Assembly (NCBI GenBank): GCA_036872755.1
Contig: JAVHNS010000012.1
Coordinates: 1,475,962-1,539,961 of the forward strand
DNA: 64,000 nt
Direction of reading: 5' to 3'
DNA from: Orbilia blumenaviensis
Lineage: Eukaryota; Ascomycota; Orbiliomycetes; Orbiliales; Orbiliaceae
Shown here: positions 40,801 through 52,442 of the stretch, one piece after another
Layout: the number at the start of each line of letters is the position of its first letter
How positions within the stretch are numbered: position 1 is the stretch's first letter
The notes under the pieces: model-generated
What the model was told of the DNA's origin: nothing
Database searches by the model: none
The model's input: the letters and a program-made list of their open reading frames with translations, nothing else
Position numbers and translations under genes: made by a program

Positions 40801-42694
40801 TGTGGGAGATTTGGTTGTAAGTAAGTGATAAATTTATTTTAATAAAAAAGTTTTTTACTATATTAATAAATTATAAATAAATTTTAAAATTTTGTAGTAT
40901 AAAATTAATATAAATTAGGTAGATATAATAAATTTTTTTAGATATGTATTTTTAAAAAAATTCTTTATTAAAATATTTTTTATAATTTAAATAAATTCTA
41001 AGTATTAAATTATTTTAAAGTTAATGGTATTTTTAAGGAGTTGGATTATGAATAATTGAGATAATTTTAAATTTAGTTTTTTTTTTTGAATAATAAACTT
41101 GAAGGTGTTTATAAGTTAATTAAAAATGGTTAAATAATTTAAAATTTATTTAAGAATTTATTATTAAAATTGTTTAATTTTTTGAAAAATAGATTGGTAT
41201 ATTATTTAAATTTTTTTTATAATAGATAGTAATAGAAAATTGGTATTTATAAATTTAATATTTTTATATTATTGAAATATATTATTTTATTATAATTTTT
41301 TATAATTTTTAATAATATGTTTTGATTTGTTGTAATTATAATAAATAAAATTATTAGATTTTGGTTTTTTGGGTTTTTTGTTGTGTGAATAATTATATTA
41401 AATTATATTGAGATTTATGGGGGTTGGTTTAAAAGTTTTATTTAAAGTAAAACTTTTATTTTTATTTTTGTGTTAGTTTTTGTTTTTTTTATTATTTTAA
41501 TTTTGGAGTGTTTTTTTTTTGTTTTTGTCTTTTTTAGGATTATGGTTGTGGAAGTTTTTTTTTTTTTGATTGTGTTTGTTGTGTTAGTAGATGTTGTTGA
41601 TTTTGATGATTATTTTTTATATTTTTATTTGTTTTAGAAATTTTTTAAGTTATTATTTTTTAAGAAAAATTTGAATTTTTAGTTTTGGTTTTAATTCTTT
41701 TTAAATTTGGTAGGTGATGTTGGATTTGTTTTATTTAATAAAAAAAGTAATTTGGTTAAATTTATAGAAGTATTTATGAGTTGAGTTAGTTTGTTTAAGT
41801 TTTTTAAGGTTTTTATGGGTTTTGTTAATTTTATTGTTTTTTTTATATTATTGTTTAAGGAATGTGATGAATTTTTTGAAATTTGTTATAATTTTGAGGA
41901 TGTGGGCATTAAAAGTGGTTTTATTTTTGATATAATGATTATTGTAGTTAATGAATGTTTGGAGGATTAGGTTTTTTAAATATATTTTTGTAAAAATAAT
42001 TTTAAATTTATTATTTGGAAATTTGTTATTTTGTATTTTAAAATAAATTAAAAATTGGTGGAGAAAGTGATTAATTTTTTTGGGTTTGTTAGAGTATTTT
42101 ATTAAATCTTTGATTTTAAATGTTTTGTTAGTATTGATTTTAACTTTTTTTTTATTGTAATTTATTTTAAAAATTTTATATTTTAATTGTTTTTGTAAGA
42201 GTATTTCTTCCTTATTTGCAATAATTTGCTTGTATTTTATTTTTAAAATAATTATTTTTATTATGAGATTTTTTATAATTGGTGGAATCTATCTACTTAA
42301 GGGTTCTTTTATGTTGGTTATTGCGTTGAGTAAGTTTAATATTGTGCTAAGTAGTCGTTTATATTTTTGAAAATAATTTAATATTAATTATATTTTAATT
42401 ATAACATTAATATATTCAATATTTTTATATTATCCAGACAAATTATTGATTTATATTAATTTTAAATTTTTATTGTTAATAGTTAATTTTAGAAAAAATA
42501 ATTTAACTTATTTTGCAAATAATTCTTTTGTTTGCATTTGTTGATTTTGAGTTGCAACTGGTAGACATATTACTCTATTAAAGAGATTATCTTTTATTTC
42601 GTAAGTAGCGTTATAAAAGTCGTAATATTCAATATTATTGTTATTATTTAATATACAATTTTTATTTTATTATTGAGAATTAAATTGATTAAAA
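37807..42694 (-). pseudogene. Outer element, gag and 5' part of pol, decayed
   Basis: Continuation of the outer element right of the inner insertion. The RT core is visible on the minus strand near 38,410-38,375 as YLNNILIF, with the same Asp-to-Asn changes as in the inner copy. Upstream gag-like sequence lies near 42,420-42,590. It is broken throughout by stops; C is very scarce on the plus strand from about 38,550 to 42,000. Confidence 0.75.
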
Positions 42695-43252
42695 TGTTAT
42701 ATTTATTTTAAATATTTCCTAAATAGAAAATTCTTAAAACAGTTTAGTGTTTTTTAATTAATCATATTCTCAATCTAAAATATTTAAATTATTTTTTTAA
42801 AATAAATTAAATTAAATATAGAAATATTAAATAATATAACTTCTAGTAAGGGAATATTAAATTTAATAAATAAAAATAATAAATAAAATATATTGAATAT
42901 TAATAAATTAATTAATGAAATTTAAAAAAGAATTTTAAAACTACTATTATTCAAAAATTTTTATATATATAAACATTATTTATATAAATATAAATCATTT
43001 ATAAACTTTAAATATTATATATTTTAAAAGATATTATATACACATAACATGCCAAACCACACATAACACTTTTTATATAATTTATTCTAGAAATTATGTT
43101 ATCAATACAACATAATCCAATCTGTTTTTTTCTAATATGGTTTTCTCCCACCAAATATTTATAATAAAAATTATCTCAGTATAAGAAATAGCTTGTGAAA
43201 ACAGATTCATGTTTGACACGCCAAGACATACCTAATATGGCTGGCCATGACA
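42695..43252 (-). repeat. Outer element 5' LTR
   Basis: 558 bp. Begins TGTTATATTTATTT and ends CTGGCCATGACA. It has kept many C and G residues in its last 200 bases. Confidence 0.92.
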
Positions 43253-43299
43253 CATTTATGTTAAAAACTGTTAAAGCATTAAAACCTTCATAAAACATT

Positions 43300-43925
43300 A
43301 TCTTTTTGCTAACAACATTTTTGCTGTTTTGGATAAACTATTTTCTATAGTCCAGCAGCTTAAAAAAGAAAAAACAGAATTTGAGAATTTTTTTAATACT
43401 AAATTTTATTGTAAAATTTTATTTTATAAAATAATAAGAATGGATAAAAAAATTTATATTAAAGAAAATTGTATTTAATACCTTTTTTACACCATTAATT
43501 CTGAAACCCAAATTTTGTAAAAATTTCTTTAAAATTTAATTAATTATAATGGGTATAAATATTACACCCTTTACAAATCATAATTAATTAATTATAACAA
43601 CTTTTATAAAGTCTTATACAGAATTAAACCATTTAACCAAATGATTGTTACCTTAAAACTCAAACTAACTTTCATTAAAAATTTATATCAAATCTATACT
43701 TTTTCTTTTAAATAATGCCCTGAAGATATTTATAAATACAACAATATTACCATTACTATTTCCTACTTTACTGTTTTTGATAAAGAACTCTGGGATAACT
43801 GTTTGAACCTTAATATCAAAAATAAAGTTGATTTTTTACTAAAGAATGAAGGATATACCAATATCACAGAGGTATTTAAGATCTTGATGGAGAATGGGTT
43901 TCTGCAGCTGAAGCTGAGTTGATTT
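43300..43925 (+). pseudogene. Relic coding sequence interrupted by the outer LTR element, family unknown
   Basis: Two coding-like pieces share normal-looking codon use: about 43,310-43,480 (IFAVLDKLFSIVQQLKKEKT) and about 43,745-43,920 (FDKELWDNCLNLNIKNKVDF ... EVFKILMENGFLQLKLS, then a stop). Intervening frames carry stops. Its 5' part would lie left of 24,850 before the insertion. I do not recognise it; it could be a gag-like protein of an older element. Confidence 0.35.
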
Positions 43926-44289
43926 GAGGGGAAAGCTACCTACCTTAGATACTTAAGTAGCTCCTGTACATTTTTACGTATACACATATCTATATATAGT
44001 TTCAATCAAGTTTGAATAAGTTAAATTTGTTACTGTACGGGTTTTTGGCAAATTTTAGAGGTCGGACGCGAATTAAAGCACCCGAAGCTGACTTGAGAAT
44101 CTATAATTTCTTTAGGTTAGTTACGAAATAGTGTAAGCCTTCGATTAAACCTACCATCCCCTGATGGTTGTATTTTAGGTATGCTGTGGTGTGATGTAAA
44201 TACGGAATTGAGGTTGTTGGCGTTGATTTATAATTAGTCTACCGTAACTCGAGTCTTGATGCATTGTTATATATCTAAGATCTGGTTAA

Positions 44290-45000
44290 AATTTAGAGTG
44301 GGTGGTGAGGTTTATGTGATATACATGACTTAAGTGGTTATACAGAGCTATCGTTTTAGCGTACGCATATCTACATGTACATATCTACCTACGCACCTAC
44401 GCACCAACGGCCTAGGCACATTTCCCATCGTGACTTACATATCGATTGCTCGGATAGAATCCAAACCGAGTGAGGGAGTTCATGTGATATATACCCAAGT
44501 GATTATATAAACCTATTTTTTCGTTGTAAGCAACATTTTCGGCTTACGAGTATCTACATGTACGTATCTACAAACATATCCTACGCATGTCTACATGCTA
44601 GACTGGGTGGTCGGATTTATGTGATACACATAGACTTACGTGGTGACACAGAGCTATCCTTTCGTCGTAAAAATTTGAAGCCTACGCATATCTACATGTA
44701 CATATCTACGTATACGTACACACCAGACGCGTAGACATATCTTCCATCGGGACCTACACATATATTGTCTAGATGGGGTCAGGACTGGGTGAGGGATTCA
44801 TGTGACACAAATATATATACTTATTTCGTTGTAAAGAATATGTACATATCCACGAACTAGTCTCGGTCCCAGACGCTGTTAAAAACAACTGTGTCCACGA
44901 ACATACCAATCGCCTACACGTATCTATATGTACATATCAATATCTACATACACACCAACCACCCACACATATCTTCCATCACAATATCTTCTATATACAC
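44290..45000. repeat. Diverged tandem repeat of about 165 bp
   Basis: Four units begin near 44,299, 44,466, 44,611 and 44,771 with GRSTGRGTGRKSRRRTTYATGTGAYA-like sequence. They continue through a TATCGTTTCGTYGTAA-like segment to TACGCATATCTACATGTACA. The TATCTACATGTACATATC motif and CATATCTTCCATC recur until about 45,030. No gene is seen. Confidence 0.75.
44857..44893 (+). repeat. 37-bp dispersed direct repeat, copy 1
   Basis: CTAGTCTCGGTCCCAGACGC and the following 17 bases recur at 49643-49679 in the same orientation with three mismatches. It sits inside the fourth 165-bp unit, so it may mark an insertion. Confidence 0.8.
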
Positions 45001-45029
45001 ACCAGCCACCTAAGCATATCTTCCATTAC

Positions 45030-48000
45030 GACATCAAAATACAGCCGAATCATCTTTCTTGTACATAGCTCAGCATCCCCAACATCCCCAACATCCCCAG
45101 TATTACAAACTGCCAAATTCATACTAACTATCTCCAGCTAACAAGCGAGAATGCGAAGAAAACCCTAGGTTCCTCTCAGACCTTGCACTAAAACACTTCA
45201 AAATAACCACACTTACACCACCCCTTATCACACCCCATACCTTTCAAACATACCAAACTATTATAAACCATCCAGCTAATACCTACAAAACCAGCCCCTT
45301 TACTTCTAATCATACAAAATACCATCTTAATCTCCTAAACTTTTCTTTCCTCCAGAAATATTCATCCTTCTTATCATTTCTATCGGAATTATTATTATTG
45401 ATTTAACCATCCTTCTAATTAACTACTTCTTCTATTTAATCAACTATCTTCTTCCCCACAATTTCAATTCCCATTTATACTACTAACAACATCTCCATTC
45501 CAACTGCCATTACTACAATCTGTCAATTCAAAAAAGAAAAAAATAGGTTTCACTACACCACTCCTTTCCACCCAATCGCTAAAACTATTTACCCTTTCAA
45601 AAATATAAATCGCATTAATTTTCTTTAATTTAGTAAAGAAATCCTATCACCAAATAATTTTATTAATATTATAAGTTTAAAAAATTTAATTAAATTTATA
45701 TAAGTTAGGACAGATATTTATATCATTTATCAACTAGTAGCTTTTAATTTTTTTTATTATTTAAAATCTTACTTTAAAACCTTAAATCTTAGAACTTTCA
45801 TTTAATTTATTTTTTTTAAAAAAAAGAATGTTACTACTTTAAACCAAACTATTTTTATAATAGTTTTTTTTATTTATTTACTTACACCATCAATCCTATT
45901 TTAAATCATCAAATATTTTAATAATATTATCTCCCAAAATTACACCAAATATAAAACCTAATGTTTGCAAAAATACAACTTATTTAACCTTTTTGTTGTC
46001 AATAAATATAAAATCATAAAGACACTTAGAACTTTTAAATGATCAATTAATTAAAAACTTAAATGCCAACACCGTAAATTTATTGCAGTAATTTATTTTT
46101 TTCTTTAAGTCCAGGTCCAAACCCGATATCCGATATAGCCCTTCATTCTTACGTGTACATGTGTAAGCCCAACCTATTTCTGTAATCCCGAAAAGAAAAT
46201 TTTTCTATTATATCCAAATAGATTACTCATTTAACTTGTTATTGTTTGTGGTGGAGATGAGGTTATAGTTTCCTGTTTCAGTAATTTGTTTAAGAACAAC
46301 CTCCTTTCCATTCATCATGTAAAAACCATTGTTCTCTTTCACCACACAACCTTTCCTTCTGTCATCAACAATCCTCCCCATCAACACCATCATACCTCGA
46401 AAGTATCTACAACCATTTACTTCCAAAGTTGAAAACACCTGAACCCATCTATGTATACTAAACCAAAAAGAATAAATAATGAAAGGACTATCATTAATTA
46501 AAGTGTTTGTAATCATTTACAAAAACAGTTAATTTCATTCACTTAAAACCATAAATCAATTTAAATATTTACAATCATTTACAAAAACAACCTAATTAAT
46601 TATTCACCAAAACCATCGTTATGTCTCTTAATAGTCTAAAATCACTTAATAAATATCTGGGTCTACTAAATTGACTAAAAAAAAATGGATTTTATAAATA
46701 TATTTTATGCTGGGCTTACCTTATTTTCAAAAATCGAATCTATCTTATCCCCCAATTCTCAAAAAATCAATTTGTATCAAAATTAGATGTTATTTTGAAA
46801 AATTATTTATTTATAATTTTGTTATACTTTGCTTTTAGCCATCTAGCTTTAAAGGCTATAAATAGTATCATATTTATTATAAATATATGGAAATTTTACT
46901 ATATTATACCCTTTAATGCCACTATTTTAAACATTATTCAAATTTTATAATTAACCAAAATCTATAAATTTTTAAGGATACCTAATATTATGAAATTTAA
47001 GAACTTAAATCTAAATGGTGTTTTAATTCTAGAAAAAATCCTACTATCCTTAGGTTTCTTAATTACTAATAGTGTAATTAATTATATTAACTATATTTTT
47101 AATATAATTTTAATCAATTTTTAGGTAATGTTGTATGTAGATTTAATAAAAGTTATAATAGCTATTAAAATTACTACAAAATTATAAATGATGTATAGAT
47201 TTTTTTCAAAAAAAGTTGAGGTTGCTGTTACTCCCATTTATGAGGTATTGGAAACATTTATTTTTAATTTAATGCATAAAATCATTTTTATATAAACAAA
47301 TTTAAATAATTTCTTCTATATTTTTCTGTAATAGCCTAATAATTTTATTATAGTTCCTTTAGGGTAATAATATTTTGTTAAAATATTAGAAAGTAACATT
47401 TTTTTAGGTATAAATATTTTTGTAGTTTAGAAGTTTAATCTTTAATAGAATATTATATATCTACAGGTTGAGTTCATTAATGTAATACCTCTACCTTAGG
47501 AAGATGGAGACTGTGTACCAATTGACATGAAAACTGCACAAGGTAATTTGGAAAATATTGTTGGATATTTGGAAAAGATGATCTGTTATATTTGTAAATT
47601 ATTTATATTGGATTAGCTTTTTTGGCTTTTTTTGATATTGGTAATTGGCTACTTGAAATATTTTTAAACCATGATTGTTGAGGTAGTTTGGATTTTTAAA
47701 CTATTATTTTTTTTGTATATTTTCCTTAAAATCCAATGTGGTAGGATGTCATCAATGTTATGAAGACTGGAAGATTTAATTAGAGATATGATAATTTGGG
47801 CTAGTAAGGTTATAAATCGTAGAAAAATTTGTGCTACTTTGAAGTGCTGTAAATAAAAATAATTAGATGTAGGGACTAATTTGCCCATATAATTTATGTT
47901 TAAACCAATATTTAAACCAATGTTTAAAACATCAGAGATTAGCTTAACCAAAGTATTTTATTTACGCAATTTGCCTAAAGGTGGAACCAGGAATTTAAGC
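45030..48000. other. AT-rich sequence, one small unsupported reading frame
   Basis: Decayed, moderately AT-rich DNA. A minus-strand ATG at 46516 opens 97 codons (to 46223) with a plausible composition (GCRYFRGMMVLMGRIVDDRR) but no family resemblance, so I leave it as a possible relic. Nothing else is recognisable. Confidence 0.45.
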
Positions 48001-51000
48001 AAGCTATTGACAGCTTAGATATTGCATTACTTGAATTCTAACCAGCACTTTTTGTTTGAATACTTGCTGGAGATTATTACTGAGGTCATAAAAACAAAAA
48101 AAATTCTGATGCGGGAGTGATTAGATAAAGGACAGAAGTAGACAATGAAAAGGCGTAGTACCGCGGCTGATGTATTAGATGATAATATTCGTAGAAGTAA
48201 ATGGTTCGCAGAGCGTGGGTGATTACCGTAACTAACCTTCATAGCTGTACAGATATCTTGTAGAGACTACCTACAACCCTCAAGATACCTAGTATTCTAA
48301 CACCAACAGCGCTAGGATTTATATCCATCGAAAGTTCCACGGTATACCGATATACTAGTCATCTTCATTTCAAAGAAACTTGAGAGGTGGTCTAGATTTA
48401 TGATACTCTCTTTTTGCGTCGGCCAAGACTGCCGTGGACCGAAAATCCCTGCAAGATAGTTCAACGTGAGTGTTTCTTGAAGGACAAGACTCGGCCCAGA
48501 ATAAGTAGCGGACAAGTCTTAACGGGGCTACTGCGTGAGTTTTCAGCTCAGTAGACATCAGGATTTCGATCGTTTGTCTGAACTTGGACAATCAGCCCCG
48601 GTTATCTCAACTATCATCGGGGTGTCGGGTGAGCATGATTATTTGTTTCCCGCCAGGCAGATCTTGTATTACGTACGGTAGCCGCATTTTCTCTGCGCTC
48701 TGATGGTGAATTTGTTACATTCAAATACGTAAATACGTATCGGCGGCTAGAAATTTCGCCAGAACGTCGTGTGCATGAATGAAGATTTATAACTGTCATA
48801 TGAGGGTTCCAGCGGTCTAACTCCGCAATGTTGCTGCAGGAGCACACGCTTAACAAAAAGTACTTCCGAAACCGCATGTCAGTATCAACAGAAGTAGAAC
48901 TGGCCACTGAGAATGCAGACATCTTCTCCGATGGCCGTATTCTATCCACAAACATATTGCAGGTAGCTCAAACACAGCTCTTGATATCCGTCAGCCCTCA
49001 TTCCAATCGTTGGAGGCTTGAGTACCGCGACAACCTACAACCAGATTCGAGATGAGTACTGTATAATCAGATAATATCTACAAGAATAATGCCTCACGTC
49101 TAAGTTACTATTACAACAAAACGGAAATTCTGCATATCGCATTGGCGGTCAGCACAGAGTACTCTCGAACTGAGTATTATCTGGTCTAATGAATAGTTAA
49201 CTCAATGAAAAAGACAAGATGTATTGAAGCATCCTTAGAAAACTGAATTTATAAATGGTTTCTCCCTTGACTGGAAGTTCACATTTACATATAACTATGA
49301 TATCTCGACCCCAAAGTGTATGCGGATCAATTTTGGGGTGTATACTGGTAGAATTTCGCCTGTATTCAATTGTTGGTGATACCGGGATTGCTCATCCGGG
49401 TGGAAATATCTACAGAACCTATCAAATCAATGCGTATTTAGGGGTCAAGTAACGGACGCATCCTTTTGGCATCACGACTTTTCGAAAAAAGAGCAAACAC
49501 CCTAATCAAAATTGAAACCTAGACGACACGCAGGGCGCCGGGCGTAAGAAAAATAACAACGATGTGGTTTACGCAGTTAGCTGATACCCACTCACTTTGC
49601 ATTGCACGATAAATCTTAAACAAGAGGCAACATAGTATATTCCTAGTCTCGGTCCCAGACGCTGTTGACCACAACTGTGGTATATTCCCAGCGCTAACTC
49701 AACAGCCGTGGAGAATGGAGCCATGAATTAATATATATGTGATAGGGAATACGCCATTCCGACAATCTGCTACTCGAAAGACGGTTGATGTACAGGCAGG
49801 TATAGTCATGTATTTTCTGAATATCTCGTGTGGTAAATTGCGTAAAATAAGGCCAATGGAGAAGACCAGATCGACAGTACGCATGCCATCATTAAGTAAA
49901 CCATTAGTGCTATAGCTGGGAGCGGGTTCATCAGGACGAAATACTGAGACGCTGAAATGTTGGAACCCAGACCGACTGACTGACTGGCTGGCTAGTATTA
50001 TGAAAAGGTTTTATGATGAATGGTATTCTTGTTCAGTGAACAGCCGGTTAGAGGTGTGTTGACGGGTGATCCCCTGGGCATCCATGGATGGGGCCCCAAT
50101 GGTTATTTCGGTAAATACGCTTCAGACCGTGCTCAAAATTCTGTAGCTCGAAAACTTAAACCTCGGTGCAGCTTTAAGTATGTTCAAAGTTCTTGGTTAT
50201 GCGTAGGTAGATAGATCATTATGGTGGTAAGCTGCTTGTTTGTTAGTCGTTGTAACAAATATTCTAACGAAAATACTTCCGAAGTGGCGAACGTAGGCCG
50301 ACTTTAGTTTCAACTTTCCGGTCGTTCACAGACGAGTTGGGCGTGTAGGTAGGAGCTGTTATACGCTGGCATTAGTATGCTGGGCGGCGTTTGCGAAGAG
50401 AGTTTTCAATTCAACGACTAAGACAATACAGGTGCGACGATTAATTCTACTCGATAATATAATATCTGAAAAAGCCACGGCCGTGCCACTAAGTTTGAGT
50501 TGGTCGATTTACGCCTGGGCTATGAGCTGCAGTTCGGGCCGTATGTCCCTAGGGACCGGGGTAACATCTAGATCCATGGGACCGATAAAGTGAGCGAGGA
50601 AAGTCTCTCTAAATCCTACTAACGCGAATATCTTAGACATGAGAAATATTATAGCGTGTTTCCACATGAGGGTATGGAAGAGACGAAGGTATTAGGGTGA
50701 GCTAATTCATCGCTGATGGATGGTTCAGTGGGTAACACCTTGACAAAAAATGCGGGTACGACAAATCCGTCATTTCGAATACATACTGAGATTGAAAATC
50801 CGAAATTTTCACCCCTACAGCATGTACACGGAGAGTATAAGCAGAGAAAATATCAACGATAATCAGTCTATGATGTGCCTAGCTACACCATTCCATTGTG
50901 CCGCTGAGTTGCGATCAAGTAATTCCGCCTTCGGGCTACGGATCTCGCTAACTCACCACCAACCACAGACAATTTCAATCAGCAAAATGGGTGTCACGAG

Positions 51001-52103
51001 GATGCATGCGCTTCACTTCCAGCCTCAACCTACTCTTCCCACCAATCGTATTGCCTAGCCACGATCTAACAGATCACTATCGGCCAAAATACAGAATTGA
51101 CAACATTCTTAATGTCGGATATAGGTGCGAATTTGGCTGAGACGCGGTCGGACATAAAAACGCAAGTTTCATACCGATCTGTTCCGGCCTCTGTGTATAC
51201 AGGTACACATCCGGCTGGCTGTGATCGGAATATCGATATACCCGTGAAAAAGGCATTAGGAATCCGAAAGTGCCATTTCTGAATATAATACGCCAATGAC
51301 AACCATATTTTGCTACCGGAATTAGCATTGAATGTACCAGATGTACAGATGTAGGTCTTTGACTATCGTGGTAGGTCTTTGACTGTCGTGGTAACAACAT
51401 TGCCTCTTCTAACCATGGTCCCGTGAAAACGGTCACTCAATAAGCACCATTAAATCAAGGTTTGTCAAACTGAGGCATTCATTCCTACGCACACAGAATC
51501 CTATAACACCCAAATGTTGAGGGTACGCGTATAGGCGCAAGTCGTCGGGTCCCTCGGCGGGATGAGCACGTGCCTTTTATCACCTGCGACCTAGGCTTAT
51601 TCTTAGGCCTCGCCCCATGACATATACTTCGTATACAAGAAATCAGTGGTGAACGGTCGTTCACCCAACATAGAATATATACGAAACACATAGACATAAC
51701 TTTCATAAGTGACAATTCTATTGCACAGGAACGCAAAATATGAACATGATGGATAAAAGTTGCGAAGATTGAAGATACGAAGTATTGTCCAAAAACCGGT
51801 ACAGCAGAATAAAGGTTATATACTGCTAGGAAGGTATGATTGGCGAGAGCGCTAACAATAAACGGATAGATCCGCTGCTTGGTTCTGGTAGAGCGATACC
51901 GTGATGCGAATAACTGACGACAGAAATAAGCTTGTATTGTCTAGAGCCTGCCTATTAAGTTGAAATATCACTCTTTTGAAACATTCATTGATATGTTAAT
52001 ATAGTCCCAGAGTTTGATTAAGAGTAGAAAGAGTAACTTGCGGCCAGGCACAGCGTATTATTGATGAAGATGCACAGAACAACTTCATCGGATAGTATCG
52101 AAT
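48000..52103. other. Gene-free moderate-GC sequence left of the TIR element
   Basis: Open frames up to about 119 codons exist, but they overlap in several frames and show no motif, intron or codon bias, so I treat them as chance. It includes a 20-bp tandem duplication (GTAGGTCTTTGACTRTCGTG, about 51,352-51,391) and the second copy of the 37-bp repeat. Confidence 0.5.
49643..49679 (+). repeat. 37-bp dispersed direct repeat, copy 2
   Basis: Differs from the copy at 44857 by three substitutions in the middle (GACC versus AAAA). It does not fold into a convincing tRNA and has no obvious element ends beside it. Confidence 0.8.
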
Positions 52104-52154
52104 AGTCTCGTAGTATAAGACGTTTCGTTAGCAAGGTGTTACGGCGAAGCGTCT
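52104..52154 (+). repeat. Left terminal inverted repeat
   Basis: Starts AGTCTCGTAGTATAAGACGT and ends GCGAAGCGTCT. It pairs with 59651-59701 in reverse complement. The five differences are at repeat positions 15, 20, 27, 38 and 47, all A/G or C/T; four of the five have the A/T state in this copy. Confidence 0.93.
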
Positions 52155-52442
52155 CGGCCAAAATATCTTTATTTGTATTAGAGCTTTTACCAGATGAATT
52201 TTATTGCTCGGCTTAGTAAATTCTATAACACTCTCGACATAATTGGCCCAGCACTCCGCCGTATTGGCTCTTTCTCCCTCATAAATCAAGCTCAGACCAG
52301 CAGCGGCTTTTGCATCTATCCACACCACTGGTCTCGTACGACTACACACCACCACGCGTTGGTTCGTCTACCTCGGAGATTAGGTAGCTACTAGATACTA
52401 AGTAGCAATTCCATCTCTTGTCCTTCCTCTTTAACAATCACC

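Larger units (their letters stand above)
24851..43252 (-). mobile_element. Outer Ty3/gypsy chromovirus-type LTR retrotransposon, split by a second copy
   Basis: Seen: LTRs at 24851-25407 (557 bp) and 42695-43252 (558 bp) begin TGTTA and end in a CA-type terminus, and are flanked by a perfect 5-bp duplication, CATTT, at 24846-24850 and 43253-43257. The internal region is cut at 28593/37807 by another copy of the same element. Rejoined, the internal parts (25408-28593 and 37807-42694) total 8,074 bases, the same as the internal length of the inner copy. The two outer LTRs share sequence variants absent from the inner pair (for example the CTAATATGGTTTTCTCCC region near 43,130), confirming that they belong together. 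The coding strand is minus. All genes are destroyed by RIP-like transitions. Confidence 0.93.

Noticed and set aside
48312..48955. Several overlapping minus-strand frames of 67-113 codons
   Set aside because: They overlap in different frames, have no motifs or introns, and are typical of moderate-GC non-coding DNA.
49643..49679. tRNA-like sequence
   Set aside because: No acceptor stem or A/B box consensus can be fitted to the 37-mer or its flanks.
50750..51436. Frames of 102 and 119 codons on opposite strands
   Set aside because: No recognisable domain, no codon bias and no conserved boundary; likely chance.
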